A stretch of 64,000 nt of DNA from positions 4,529,928 to 4,593,927 of the forward strand of contig OX422185.1 in assembly GCA_949130485.1 (NCBI GenBank). The letters run 5' to 3'. The translations under genes were made by a program, and so were the position numbers. Every line of letters begins with the position of its first letter. The stretch's first letter is position 1. The notes below the pieces were generated by a model. The model ran no database searches, had not been told where the DNA came from, and saw only the letters and a list, made by a program, of their open reading frames with translations. Shown piece by piece: positions 20,045 to 31,495 of the stretch. This DNA is from Agelas oroides. Taxonomy: Eukaryota; Porifera; Demospongiae; Agelasida; Agelasidae.

Positions 20045-22530
20045 ACCAACTTATTTCTGGCAAGATAAGAACTGTGACCCAACAGTGTGTCGCTACAGGA
20101 CCCAGCAATTAACTTAAGAACTGTGACCTCAACCAACAGTGTGTCGCTACAGGACCCAGCAATTAACTTAAGAACTGTGACCTCAACCAACAGTATGTCG
20201 CTACAGGAGCCAGCAAGTTAAGAACTGTGACCTCAACCAACAGTACGTCGCTACAGGAGCCAGCAAGTTAAGAACTGTGACCTCAACCAACAGTGTGTCG
20301 CTACAGGACCCAGCAATTAACTTAAGAACTGTGACCTCAACCAACAGTGTGTCGCTATAGGAGCCAGCAAGTTACGAAGTGTGACCTCAACCAACAGTGT
20401 GTCGCTATAGGAGCCAGCAAGTTAAGAACTGTGACCTCAACCAACAGTGTGTCGCTACAGGACCCAGCAATTAACTTAAGAACTGTGACCTCAACCAACA
20501 GTATGTCGCTACAGGAGCCAGCAAGTTAAGAACTGTGACCTCAACCAACAGTACGTCGCTACAGGAGCCAGCAAGTTAAGAACTGTGACCTCAACCAACA
20601 GTGTGTCGCTACAGGACCCAGCAATTAACTTAAGAACTGTGACCTCAACCAACAGTGTGTTGCTATAGGAGCCAGCAAGTTACGAAGTGTGACCTCAACC
20701 AACAGTGTGTCGCTATAGGAGCCAGCAAGTTACGAACTGTGACCTCAACCAACAGTGTGTCGCTACAGGACCCAGCAAGTTAAGAACTGTGACCTCAACC
20801 AACAGTAAGTTAAGAACTGTGACCTCAACCAACAGTACGCCGCTACAGGAGCCAGCAAGTTAAGAACTGTGACCTCAACCAACAGTGTGTCACTACAGGA
20901 CCCAGCAATTAACTTAAGAACTGTGACCTCAACCAACAGTGTGTCGCTATAGGAGCCAGCAAGTTACGAAGTGTGACCTCAACCAACAGTGTGTCGCTAT
21001 AGGAGCCAGCAAGTTACGAACTGTGACCTCAACCAACAGTGTGTCGCTACAGGAGCCAGCAAGTTAAGAACTGTGACCTCAACCAACAGTGTGTCACTAC
21101 AGGACCCAGCAAGTTAAGAACTGTGACCTCAACCAACAGTGTGTCGCTACAGGAGCCAGCAAGTTACGAACTGTGACCTCAACCAACAGTATGTCGCTAC
21201 AGCAGCCAGCAAGTTACGAACTGTGACCTCAACAAACAGTGTGTCGCTACAGCAGCCAGCAAGTTACGAACTGTGACCTCGACCAACAGTGTGTCGCTAC
21301 AGGACCCAGCAAGTTATGAACTGTGACCTCAACAAACAGTGTGTCGCTACAGCAGCCAGCAAGTTACGAACTGTGACCTCGACCAACAGTGTGTCGCTAC
21401 AGGACCCAGCAAGTTATGAACTGTGACCTCAACAAACAGTGTGTCGCTACAGCAGCCAGCAAGTTACGAACTGTGACCTCGACCAACAGTGTGTCGCTAC
21501 AGGAGCCAGCAAGTTATGAACTGTGACCTCAACAAACAGTGTGTCGCTACAGGAGCCAGCAATTAAGTTAAGAACTGTGACCTCAACCAACAGTGTGTCA
21601 CTATAGGAGCCAGCAAGTTACGAACTGTGACCTCAACCAACAGTGTTTCGCTACAGGAGCCAGCAATTAAGTTAAGAACTGTGACCTCAACCAACAGTAT
21701 TTCACTACAGGAGCCAGCAAGTTACGAACTGTGACCTCAACCAACAGTATTTCACTACAGGAGCCAGCAAGTTACGAACTGTGACCTCTACCAACAGTGT
21801 GTCGCTACAGGAGCCAGCAAGTTAAGAACTGTGACCTCAACCAACAGTGTTTCGCTACAGGACCCAGCAAGTTACAAACTGTGACCTCGACCAACAGTGT
21901 GTCGCTACAGGACCCAGCAAGTTATGAACTGTGACCTCAACAAACAGTGTGTCGCTACAGGAGCCAGCAATTAAGTTAAGAACTGTGACCTCAACCAACA
22001 GTGTGTCACTATAGTAGCCAGCAAGTTATGAACTGTGACCTCAACCAACAGTGTTTCGCTACAGGAGCCAGCAATTAAGTTAAGAACTGTGACCTCAACC
22101 AACAGTATTTCACTACAGGAGCCAGCAAGTTACGAACTGTGACCTCTACCAACAGTGTGTCGCTACAGGACCCAGCAAGTTAAGAACTGTGACCTCGACC
22201 AACAGTGTGTCGCTACAGCAGCCAGCAAGTTACAAACTGTGACCTGAACCAACAGTGTGTCACTACAGGAGCCAGCAAGTTACGAAGTGTGACCTCAACC
22301 AACAGTGTGTTGCTACAGGAGCCAGCAAGTTACGAAGTGTGACCTCAACCAACAGTGTGTTGCTACAGGAGCTAGCAAGTTACGAAGTGTGACCTCAACC
22401 AACAGTGTGTTGCTACAGGAGCTAGCAAGTTACGAACTGTGACCTCAACCAACAGTGTTTTGTTACAGGAGCTAGCAAGTTACGAACTGTGACCTCAACC
22501 AACAGTGTTTTGTTACAGGAGCTAGCAAGG
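20045..22530. repeat. 50-bp minisatellite, about 49 units
   Basis: The unit is the same as at 2553-2860. Lengths alternate between 50 and 57 bp, the longer form having AATTAACTTAAGAACTG. Variant blocks repeat as groups, for example GACCAACAG with AACAAACAG units near 21275-21540, so higher-order amplification has occurred. It lies between repeat G (left) and an snRNA-like pair (right), in the same position as the smaller array. Confidence 0.95.
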
Positions 22531-22560
22531 GGTTCATTCCATCACGTGTGTACACTACAC

Positions 22561-22700
22561 TGTCCTGGTAAACCCAGGTCTTTAATGTTCCCGTCCACTG
22601 AAAGCTGAAAGGACCTCAGCTCTTCCCATGTAATACCACCACCAGGCTACACTTACATACCCTGGCTTGTTTCTAATACTTGTACATTGTACAGTCCCTG
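22561..22700 (-). ncRNA. Sm-class snRNA-like element, decayed (pair partner a)
   Basis: A CCTGG/CCAGG hairpin (22564-22578) and an eroded TATA (TATGTAAG) are present. The Sm-like run is lost (TTTAATGTTC). Its position beside the next copy repeats the tandem pairing at 1541, 2884 and 26285. Confidence 0.35.
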
Positions 22701-22723
22701 AAGGTGAACGTTAAATAACTACA

Positions 22724-22912
22724 TAGACCCAGCAAAGCAGGTCTTCCAAAAATTTTCTGCAAACAAGAGAAGTTTTAGACTGGTGCTTCAAGGATACCTT
22801 AACAGTAGCTGTTCTTATATACCCAGGCTTGTTCCTAACAATTGTGGGTTTTGTGGGTTTTGTGGGTTTTGTGCGCCGAATATGTGCAGTATTCATTGAT
22901 CTATGAATACTG
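22724..22912 (-). ncRNA. Sm-class snRNA-like element
   Basis: Palindrome ATTCATAGATCAATGAAT (about 22891-22908), CCCACAATTGTTAGGAAC with upstream AAAACCCAC present three times in tandem (22843-22872), TATATAAG (about 22814-22820), AAAATTTTTGG (22747-22756), hairpin AGACCTG/CTGGGTCT (22725-22744). The body nearly matches 1724-1900. Confidence 0.62.
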
Positions 22913-23459
22913 TTATACATGAATAGCCTCTTGTCCCACTCAAGCTTAGTCTTTGTACCTGCCAGCAAGAAACAGTCTGGTGAACAAAGTCGAATATCTT
23001 TGGCCTATTTCCAAATTGTGGTAAGGGCATATGAGACCGTGAGATTGTTAATCAGTTCCCCTACAGCAGTAAAATTTTGCCTCTCAACTTGGGCATCCAA
23101 ACAAATTTTTGAGCGGGCATGGCGTAAAAGGTTTTCAACATTGCTAGCTTGCACTAGTGAAAAAGTATGTGCTAGCCCCCAAAAATTGACTTGGTTCGCC
23201 AGACCATTCTTCCTTGTGAGAGGGTGGGGTCTGTGAACAAGACTACTTTCAGTTTTCTCAGATAACATAATTCACACATTATTCAACTAACATGACACTT
23301 TGATCCAATAATACGTGGAAATGTCCCATAAATAAACAGTGGAGGACTACATTGTTTGCTCTCATTCATCACGTGGATGATGTCAGGTGGACACAGGTGG
23401 ACATGGGGGGGGAGGGCCTATCTAATTATGTATGCACTAAGCTTGAGAGCAACTTTCTT

Positions 23460-23530
23460 ACTATGCACACACACACATACACACACGCACACTCAAGCAC
23501 ATACACATGCACTCAAGCATACACAAACAT
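23460..23530. repeat. CA-rich microsatellite with CACTCAAGCA units
   Basis: Interrupted CA repeats with ACTCAAGCACA words. A related sequence lies at 6545-6595 and 34125-34140, where it flanks other repeats. Confidence 0.8.
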
Positions 23531-23834
23531 GGCTGGGTTTTGAGGGTCCCATCCCTACATGCGCTTGTTTGCGCTCAGACGTTTTTGTGACTTATATGTG
23601 AACACAAACGGAAGGTAAAAACAGGGAACGAAGCTAATAGTTTGATTGGAACAGCAGACCCTCTTCTGCTTCTTGGGTCCAAGAATATCACTGACCATGG
23701 TCATTGGTCTGGGAACGAGACTAGCACAGACAAGGAGGTAACCTTCAGTATAATACATAGAAGCGGAAGAGCGGTGAAAAATTAAACCGAGAAGGCCTGA
23801 GAACACTTGTCACGTGAATAATGTCAGTTATACT

Positions 23835-24520
23835 CTAATGTTCTACATTCCCCAAGTACTAATATAAAACTAGTGTAAATGTAGAACATTGTGGGGCGAG
23901 CCTGAGCAAGCAACGGAGAGCAGTATCATTCGGCTTGCTAAGGTGGGGCAGTTATGGCAAAGTGAGTTACTGTTTTGGGGAATGTGCTCAAAAAAATGCT
24001 GGTCAGGGGAATACCCTATCCGGTCATCGCATGACCACAGGTTTCGGTCCTTTGAACTCCAGACCTATAAATATCCTCCTGCACCAAGTTGTCTTCCAAC
24101 GGACCTTTTTACCTGAGGAGAATAACAACCAACCAACACAAGTGGCTTTGTGCCTGGCAAGTTAGCAGTTGTGATCTCAACCAACAGTGTGTCACTACAG
24201 CACCCAGCAAGAGGTTTCACTACATGTGTGTACGCTTAGTCTCGTTCCCACACCCAAGCTCGGTACACACAGGAGAGTCAGGTACACACATGCTAGCATT
24301 GATATTGAAGTTAGCTAAGCCTGTCCGCTGAGCTTCAGTAAACTGGAGTGTGCAAGTAGGTCTGCAAAGGTGTGATGAGTAAAGGTAAGTGCTGTGGTCA
24401 GATGACCAGTACCTCCGAAACGCCAAATACATAACCAGGCCACTTTCTGCACGCCTATACCATACTGATGGTCTGGGAACCAGATCATACCCGGATAAAC
24501 CAAGGTCTTCCAAAAATGGG
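23835..24520 (+). repeat. composite repeat G, copy with empty site
   Basis: It corresponds to 51645-52130 plus 52805-52980. It includes AACATTGTGGGGCGAGCCTG, GCATGACCACAGGTTTCGG, CTATAAATATCCTCC, CTGAGGAGAATAACAACC and a CCAACAGTGTGTCAC segment. At 24293-24315 it gives the uninterrupted form of the site where a 675-bp element sits at 52130. Confidence 0.8.
24488..24517 (-). pseudogene. snRNA-like element remnant
   Basis: Only the 3' hairpin and Sm-like site remain (AAGGTCTTCCAAAAAT on the plus strand). A truncated foldback starts immediately afterwards and has removed the rest. Confidence 0.5.
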
Positions 24521-24863
24521 AACACTTATCACGTGAATAATGTCAGGTGGACGCAAAGTGGACATAGGGGGACAGTGGTTCACATTCAAAAAACATACTA
24601 GTCTTCATTTCAATCCACTGCTAGGCAGGATCCCAGACCTTCACGAGTCATATAGTACTTGACTTAAACAGTAGGAAACTCTTTCTCAGATTAATTGCGT
24701 ACGAATTTGTAGTTGGGCACCCCGCCTCTACGTTCACCTCGCATCCACACCACATGATGGTGTTCCCGTGTCTTCCTGTTTTTCGCTGCTCTTCTGCTTC
24801 TGTGTATTATACTGCACACAAACTGAAGAACTAAAACGGGGGGGGAGGCCTGGGAACGAGGCT
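24516..24863. mobile_element. foldback element (TAGCCTCGTTCCCAGGCC family), left arm truncated
   Basis: The interior has TCACGTGAATAATGTCAGG and GTGGACATAGGGGG. The right end has ACGGGGGGGAGGCC and GGGAACGAGGCTA. The left outer tip is missing. Confidence 0.6.
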
Positions 24864-24867
24864 AAGG

Positions 24868-25110
24868 GTTTGGCACCTTCCACTATTAGAACATATTTGG
24901 CCAGTATTAGACATGCCCAGATAGTAAGGGGTCTTCCAAAGCCTCAGGAGCACTCTAGCCTTCTGAGGCTTCAGTTAGTACAAGCTGGAGTACAGAGAGC
25001 TCTGGCAGAGCAGGGTCACATGAGGGCGTGGTAGCATCTACCAGTGACATCTGTCCATCTTTGGCTGGAACCTTTAGGCTACAGATCCAGATATTACCAT
25101 GCTAAGAGGT
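24868..25110 (+). pseudogene. tyrosine-recombinase fossil (core-binding domain fragment)
   Basis: The translation contains APSTIRTYLASIRHAQIVRG followed by LPKPQEHSSLLRLQLVQAG, the look of the SAM-like core-binding domain of tyrosine recombinases found in Crypton- or DIRS-type elements of invertebrates. Only this piece is present, without the catalytic domain. It is an old, broken fragment lying between two foldback elements. Whether the source was a Crypton or a DIRS element cannot be told from this length. Confidence 0.5.
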
Positions 25111-25117
25111 CATTGTA

Positions 25118-25498
25118 TAGCCTCGTTCCCAGGCCCCACCCAGCTTTCTGTCACTTGCAGTACGAAAAGCGGGGAAAGCCTGGTATCTCTTCTCACATGA
25201 GCATGACGTAATAAGAAAATGGCAAAAAATTTCAGAACAGGCTGCGTTTCATGTAACTACACACTCAACGCTTGGTGTGTACGACAGTCGGCCCCCGATA
25301 GCTAGATATGTGAGGTAAGTTATCTTGTACCTCGGCTCTTTTTGCTGTTCTGGGCCCAGTGTGCCCATGCACAATTAAACCCTTTCTACCATCCTTTCTA
25401 TCCTGACATCATTCACGTGAGAAAAGATACCAGGCCCTCTCCCGCTTTTTCGTACTGAAAGCGATGTAAAGCTAGGCGGGGCCTGGGAACAAGGCTAG
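25118..25498. mobile_element. foldback element with 9-bp target-site duplication
   Basis: It starts TAGCCTCGTTCCCAGGCC and ends GGCCTGGGAACAAGGCTA. It is flanked by GTCATTGTA (25109-25117) and GTCATTGTG (25499-25507), a 9-bp duplication with one mismatch. Its arms carry AGCTTTCTGTCACTTGCAG-like and AAAGCGATGTAAAGC sequences. A 9-bp duplication fits Mutator-like (MULE) elements. No transposase is present. Confidence 0.8.
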
Positions 25499-25604
25499 TC
25501 ATTGTGTACAACAGCCAGCTTGTACTAACTGAAGATACAAGTCCAAAGTAGAGTACAAAACTTGTCATGATCTCTTGCGCTTGATAAAATGAAGCTACGC
25601 ATGT

Positions 25605-25608
25605 ACAT

Positions 25609-25652
<44 letters not shown>
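25605..25652. repeat. (CA)n microsatellite
   Basis: About 22 uninterrupted CA units follow ATGTACATG. Confidence 0.95.
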
Positions 25653-25655
<3 letters not shown>

Positions 25656-25857
25656 ACACAAGCAAGAGCAGCAGTGATCACAGCTTAGATCTCTTCTCTG
25701 AGCTGGTTTCTGGTCAGTACCACAAACTGCTGTGTAGTTCCCAACTGGAGGAGAGCTAACATCAAGAGGAACATGAATGTCAGGAAGAACACTGCCATAG
25801 CTAGATTGTTAACTTGATCAGAAGATAGTCATCACCATGGATGTGAAAACAGCTGGT

Positions 25858-26045
25858 TGCTAGCCTCGCTTCCGTTTTTGTTCTTTGGTTTGCGTTCAGC
25901 ATAATACACGATCTTGTATGAACGTCTGGGGTCTTGCCTAGCGACGGAGCGCTTGATGATGAAGTCTAGTACATTATTTGAATGCGGACCCCTCCCCCTA
26001 CGTCCACCTCGTGTCCATTTGACGTCATTCACGATACAGGTTTCT
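25858..26045. mobile_element. foldback element, partial
   Basis: TAGCCTCGCTTCC tip, TTTGGTTTGCGTTCAGC arm, CACGATCTTG and an interior with CCCCTCCCCCTACGTCCACC. The right outer arm is missing. The frame at 25982-26323 mostly reads through repeat sequence and is not called. Confidence 0.55.
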
Positions 26046-26284
26046 CCTCCATCGGGCTGGCCTTGACTAAGCAAGGGCGATGCAGGTCAATTCGGTACAC
26101 CCTGGCAGCTAACTTTGCACCCGAGGTGGCCGCTTGCGTGGGGACACTCGAACCATTCAAGCACCTCTTCCGTGTAACTGCCCACCCCCGGTTTTTTGTG
26201 CTTGAGTTGCGAGCACCCAGGGGCACGCACTTGCCTGGACAATACGGTATTCTATTTTCTACCCAAAATTCCCTCTTGCACCAA

Positions 26285-26385
26285 AGGCCTTCTAAAAATT
26301 TGACGTTCATGAAAGGAACTTAGCTCTCCTACCTCCATGGCTACGCTTATACACCCTGTCTTGCTCCTAACACTTATACAGCCCC
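26285..26385 (-). ncRNA. Sm-class snRNA-like element, decayed (pair partner a)
   Basis: AAATTTTTAG remains at about 26294-26302, with TAAGTGTTAGGAGCAAG and an eroded TATA upstream (26346-26378). The hairpin is lost. It is paired with the next copy. Confidence 0.35.
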
Positions 26386-26417
26386 TCCAGGTTATATAAA
26401 TAACTATATGTGTACAT

Positions 26418-26586
26418 ATAGACCAAGCAAAGCAGGTCTTCCAAAAATTTTCACGTTTCACGTTTTCCAACATACATCTGGCTCAAAGATACCTTACAGC
26501 AGCTGCCTTTATATGCCCTGGCTTGTTCCTAAAACTTGTGGGTTTGTGTGACGAAAGAGTAAAGTATTCATTGAGCTATGAATAAA
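26418..26586 (-). ncRNA. Sm-class snRNA-like element
   Basis: Palindrome ATTCATAGCTCAATGAAT (about 26565-26583), CCCACAAGTTTTAGGAAC, an altered TATA (CATATAAAG, about 26508-26515), a CTGTAAGGTATCTTTGAGCC body, AAAATTTTTGG (26442-26451), and hairpin arms AGACC/GGTCT with a larger loop (26420-26439). Confidence 0.58.
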
Positions 26587-27115
26587 AGTAATTAGCTTCC
26601 TGTCATTGTCCCATTCCAGCTTACTTATGCCCAGCCTGCACCGCCTGGTGAACAAAGTCAATTTCTTTGGCTTTTTCTAAATTGTGGTAAGGACCAATGT
26701 GAGACTGTTAATAATTACATAGCAGTTCCCCTACAGCAGTAAAATTTGCCTTTCAACTTGGATATCTATGTAAACAATTTTTGAGTGGGTATGACGCAAA
26801 ACGTTTTGGACATTGCTAGATTACACTAGTCATAAAACACACACTAGCACAATAAATTTGAGTTAGTTTACCAGTCTTCCTCACGGGTCTAGGGACGAGA
26901 CTAAGTCCAGCTTTCTACCCAACAGAATTTGAAAAAGGAAAATTTTCAAACAAACAGGTAGGCAGAATGTCGTGCTTCACTCAACTAACATGATATTTTG
27001 ATCTGATCACAGTAATACACAGAAGACGAGAGGGTCCGAAACTGACAAAGCGGGGAATTGACAAAGTGGCAATTGACAGAGTGGGAATTGACAAAGTGGA
27101 AATTGAAGTGGGAAG

Positions 27116-27400
27116 TTGTTGACTCAAAGGGGACATATTAGTACAAGCTTACTGTACATAGACATTACTAGGGTATCACCTGACGTACCAGACTCTCCAC
27201 CAATCACAGGCTTGTGGTCTCGGAGCTCCTCGACAGTCGAAAAGTTGAAACTGAATTCATTTCCATCCCACCTGACAGGAAAATATTCGAGTTCTTAGCA
27301 CTATGTGTGTGTGTATGTGTGTGCATGTGTGTGTGTGTGTGTGCGTGTGTGTGTGTGTGTGCATGTGTGCACGTGTGTATGTGATGGTGCTTACGGCAAT
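27116..27400. repeat. interspersed repeat with TG tail
   Basis: Second copy of the repeat at 18331-18655, ending in a TG-rich tract (27303-27390). Just upstream, 27030-27110 holds degenerate GACAAAGTGGGAATT tandem words. Confidence 0.75.
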
Positions 27401-27464
27401 GATGTATGTGCTTAACAGCATGTGAGTATGGTATAGGGGTAGGCTGATGGTGCTCAAAACTCAA

Positions 27465-28400
27465 CTAGGGGAATGTAGAACATTGTGGAGTGAGCGTGCA
27501 AGCAATTCATGCGCTGCAGCATTGAATGTGTAGCTAAGGGTTTACCAGTGCATGGCATGTAGCTACAACGAGGTTTGTAACTCAACTGTCCACAAAACAG
27601 CTCAATGACAATAGCGTTAAGAGGAAAATGTCATGATTGCAGAGAGCATGTCATGGACACAATTGAGCAATCAGTATGTAGCTACTCTAGCTGTTGCAGT
27701 CCCAGGCGAAGTCTGATCACAGCCTTGCATGCATAGCGTTACTTGAGGCATCCAAGTTAAGAGAAATAGTAGAGGGAAGTCACCACGCATCAGCTATGGA
27801 CCAAAATCTCTTCTGCCTTCTGTGTTTGGCAAGCTGAGCCTTTCTACACAACTGTTAGCCTTTGTACACTTCACAAGTAGATGCTACGCTCCAGTTGCCC
27901 ATTCCAAATGTCACCACTGAAACACAACTGCTATCTCTCGTACAATAGGTGCACATGCTCCGGCTGTCCTGTTTCGCTGTCTTAAGTGTCATAGTTCGAG
28001 CTCGCCTTGGAGCTAGCTGGCTGCTGGAGAAATCAAGTTGCACAAATTCTTTAACACCAAAATTTCCTTACATGTGCAAGTGACAGTGTCATTCTAAAAG
28101 CTCACGATTTCGAGCAGCATGGAAGAATACGAAAGAGCTTGCTGCATTTGAGGCTACCATGAATAAAAAGTACTGACTGCGCAAAGGCCTTTGTCAACGA
28201 TAGCCTTTCCACCACCTTGTTTGCAGGGCGATTGCTTGTGTTGGTGGACAGTGTCATTCTAAAAGCTCAAGACTTTGAGCGGCATGGTTCAAACACCAAT
28301 GATGACAGAGAATCAAAGCTGGCGTGTAGGTAAAACTTTGTCTATTTACTGTCGAGATATTCTATTAAAATAAGGCTATGAAGAAAGACTTTGACAGTTA
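27465..28400. other. decayed repeat tract, no gene
   Basis: It begins with GAATGTAGAACATTGTGG, the terminal sequence of the GGGGCGAGCC element family, and has scattered weak similarity to other repeats. GTGTCATTCTAAAAGCTCA occurs twice (about 28087 and 28250). No coding signal was found. Confidence 0.4.
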
Positions 28401-28414
28401 GCATAGCACTCTGG

Positions 28415-28831
28415 TAGCCTTGTTCCCAGGCCTTCCCACCGTCCAGTTTTTGATTACTTGCAGTATGCAAAAAAAATAGAGGGGTAAGGCCTGGTCCATT
28501 TTATCACGTGAATAACATTTTGTCTACCTAGGTAGACAGAGGGGGGAGGGTTCCCCGATCGAAAAAAGACGAACTTGAGGCCTTATCTTGTAGTTTCTGC
28601 CCCAAGCACTGGAGTTTCAAATGCTCACGAAGTGAAAAACGTACCACTCCTGTTTCAAAATGAAGAATGCGTGCGTGAAATGCGTTCTTTCGATCGGGGG
28701 CCCCTCCCCCCCCCCTCTGTCTACCTAGGTAGACAAGACGTCATTCACGTGATAAATGGACCTTCCCCTCCGTTTTTGCATACTGCAAGCGATCAAAAAC
28801 TGGACGGTGGGAAGGCGTGGGAATGAGGCTA
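28415..28831. mobile_element. foldback element with perfect 9-bp target-site duplication
   Basis: Tips TAGCCTTGTTCCCAGGCC and GTGGGAATGAGGCTA, flanked by GCACTCTGG at 28406-28414 and 28832-28840. The arms have CCGTCCAGTTTTTGAT / ATCAAAAACTGGACGG, TCTACCTAGGTAGACA and CGATCGAAAAAAG-type sequence inverted across the centre. The empty site is seen at 57262-57285, where TAGCACTCTGGTATACAAA runs through. Confidence 0.88.
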
Positions 28832-28839
28832 GCACTCTG

Positions 28840-29640
28840 GCATACAAAATCATGGCACCATTTTGAAGTTTCAACTTGGCTACACAACAAAAACTAGTCA
28901 CAGTAACTAACTCCTGACTCGAGGATACTTCACAGCTACTGTGTGATCTTCACATGAGTGACATTTGAGGTTACCATACCTTAGCATTGAGTCGTGTGAA
29001 TCTATACAAGGCACCTCCTCCTAATCTGGATCGAGTCAGGGAACAAGGCTAGGTATGCATAGAGGGTAGGCATGGGGTGCATAGGATGCATAGGGTGCAT
29101 AGGGTGCATAGGGGCATACACACACACACACACACAAACACATCAGGGGATGTAACTATAGACCCATATAAAAATGGGCCTTCCAAAAATTTCAACTCTA
29201 TGCTGTGTTCGACCCTGCTGTAGGTGACAAGGTTCTCAATCTCTTTATATACCCAGGCTTGTTCCTAACACTTGTGGGTTTTATGTGACGTCATGAGGTA
29301 GTATATTCATTGACAGTTTGAGATATTCATTGACATTGCGGATTATGAATCTACTTATCAGTCAGGCTGAGGGTAGCAGGCTCTCCAATGCACCCAATGA
29401 GCAATAAGGGGAGGAAGAGCCTGGTATGAATTCACACGTAGTATGGTGGCATCAGAGCATTGTTAATGTTGTGATAATTCACGTATGCTGACATCAACTA
29501 AAATAATACTGCTTGAAGACAGTGAGCTGCTGTGAGATTTAGCTATGACTCAAACAGCAATGACGACAGAACGTTAACTGGTGTGTTTGTCTATTTACTG
29601 TTAAGATGTTCCATTATGTACTGTTGATTGAGCGACTATG
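28840..29640. repeat. long repeat L, copy 1
   Basis: It matches 57262-58265 and parts of 47340-47890 and 57035-57240. It includes CTTCACATGAGTGAC, CACCTCCTCCTAATC-type sequence, an snRNA-like copy, GAGCCTGGTA, ACAATTCACGTATGCTGAC and TTTGTCTATTTACTGTTA. It is non-coding, and each fuller copy includes one snRNA-like element. Confidence 0.8.
29158..29350 (-). ncRNA. Sm-class snRNA-like element, CCCAT-hairpin subclass
   Basis: Two ATTCAT motifs upstream, TGACGTCA, CCCACAAGTGTTAGGAAC, TATATAAAG (about 29243-29250), AAATTTTTGG (29183-29192), hairpin arms AGGCCCAT/ATGGGTCT (29160-29181). Compared with class 1 the stem has changed on both sides, keeping pairing. A CA tract lies about 20 bp beyond the hairpin (29117-29141). 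Confidence 0.62.
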
Positions 29641-30380
29641 TGCGTGGGCACATCGATGACCCGCTTGCGCACAATTAAGTCCTCTCTACCTTCTCTCTAC
29701 CCTCTACACTCACGTGATAAACTAGTCAGATGATTGATCATCGTGGGGCGAGTCTGAGCAAGCAGCACACTGCTGATCTGCTACTTTTCATAGCACACAC
29801 CCAAGATTTGTCACTATCCACTATAAGCCAAACTGGGTAAGTAGCTAGCTACCGTAAGTCCTCACCAGAGACAGCTAGGTATCACGTATGTAAATTGCAG
29901 TTATTTCTCTCGCCAGGACAGTTACTGTGGCTATATATGCATGGACTAAGCTTCATGCTCAAATCTTGAGCTGAGTCTCCGGCATTTATGAATGCCGTTC
30001 ATGCATAGCCCTTACTTGAAGCGCCTCAACCACCGTTCATAATTTACACCATTGTGAGCAGCATACCGTTGAAGGTCCGTAGATATACAAACCACAAGCA
30101 TCACAGCATCACACGCATTCCAGAAATGTTTCTACAAACCAACCCTTGGCTAAATGTATACATAATCAAAAAAATTAAAAGAACGGAAAAGCTTTGGAAC
30201 AAGGGTACACTAGGTTACACACCCTGCACCTACAGATTACTGCCTCAACCTTATCACTGTCGTAGTTTTAGCTTAGAAATACAAACATGTTTCAATTAAT
30301 AGTCTTGAGGGTGACCTGTAGCCTTCAAAAACTAGTGGCAAGAAGGCTGGACTTGCAAACAACTACTAATTGTAGCACCA
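29641..30380. other. GGGGCGAGCC-family element remnants, no gene
   Basis: GTGGGGCGAGTCTGAGCAAG (about 29742) and, around 29935-30090, sequence related to 58440-58610 (CATGGACTAAGCTTCATGC, TTTACACCATTGTGAGCAGC). No coding signal is seen. Confidence 0.5.
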
Positions 30381-30382
30381 AA

Positions 30383-30425
30383 TGCACACACACACACGCA
30401 CACACACATGCACGCATGCACACAC

Positions 30426-30505
<80 letters not shown>
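30383..30505. repeat. (CA)n microsatellite, about 120 bp
   Basis: Interrupted at the left with CG and TG, then about 38 pure CA units. Confidence 0.96.
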
Positions 30506-30509
<4 letters not shown>

Positions 30510-31218
30510 AGGATGAGTACATTACTTTGATAGGTGAGAAGTGAGCCTGTCAAAACCTGAGTTTCGCAGATACTCTTTTGATTACCACTAAGCCACTTCG
30601 ATCTCCTATGACAAAGAGTGAAAGACAAGCTACACATACAGCACTACATTCACTTCTCCACTTTTCTCTGAGGAGCTTTCCAACACTTCTCAGTGGCTAG
30701 ATATAACATTGATAACTGCAAAAATGTCCAATGTATGCATACTGTGTGTACTAATAGGAAGATACCTAACAATTCCTAATCACGTGCTTAATTGAGTTTT
30801 TGGCCAAGGCATACTTGCTATGAACAATATAAGTACTAGACACTAAATAATATATTTTTATTGTGTTTTAGTAAGTTAAAAAACGGTCAAGTTGGGGCTC
30901 CAAATGGAAAAGTACAGTACCTCTGACGTTACACACTGACACCGTAAAGTAGCCAAGTTGCAATTGAAATATTGCCATGCTGTTTTACTTGGAGCTGTAC
31001 ACCTAGAACAAGACACCAAGAACCACCAGAAGTTACTTTTGGATCACTGCTCAGAACGGGTTCATTTTGAACATGCTACAAATTAGTTATCGTACTTGCC
31101 ACACAAGCGGATACAGCCCTTGTCACATGAAAAAAGTCTCACCCTGCAGCCTCGACCTGTTTCGTCATGTGGGCTAACTAAGAGAATGCCCTCATGCTTG
31201 CACAATAACTAATATGTG

Positions 31219-31389
31219 TAGCCCACTGTCTACTCCAGAGGAGTGGGGCCTCAAAAATTTTGAGCTTTTCCTCACAAGCTTATATAGTGACTTGTACATT
31301 CAAGCACTACCTGCATACAGCTGCTTATATACCTGGTCTGTGTCCGAACCACTAGTGGGTTTAGGTCAGTATTCATGGCACAATGAATT
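31219..31389 (-). ncRNA. Sm-class snRNA-like element, class-2 hairpin
   Basis: Duplicate of 13081-13252: the same hairpin (31220-31251), AAAATTTTTGAG, TATATAAG (about 31324-31330) and ATTCATTGTGCCATGAAT. Confidence 0.6.
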
Positions 31390-31495
31390 GACTTACAAAG
31401 CATGAGTTAGTGTTGACTTCAACTCACTTCAAATGAGTGTAAAGCGTAAGTGTGAAGCGTCACTGTTTAGCGTGAAAGTCTAGTACATGCTTATA

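Noticed and set aside
20347-22530. CRISPR-like array of direct repeats
   Set aside because: The 50-bp units are contiguous with no unique spacers, and the genome context is animal.
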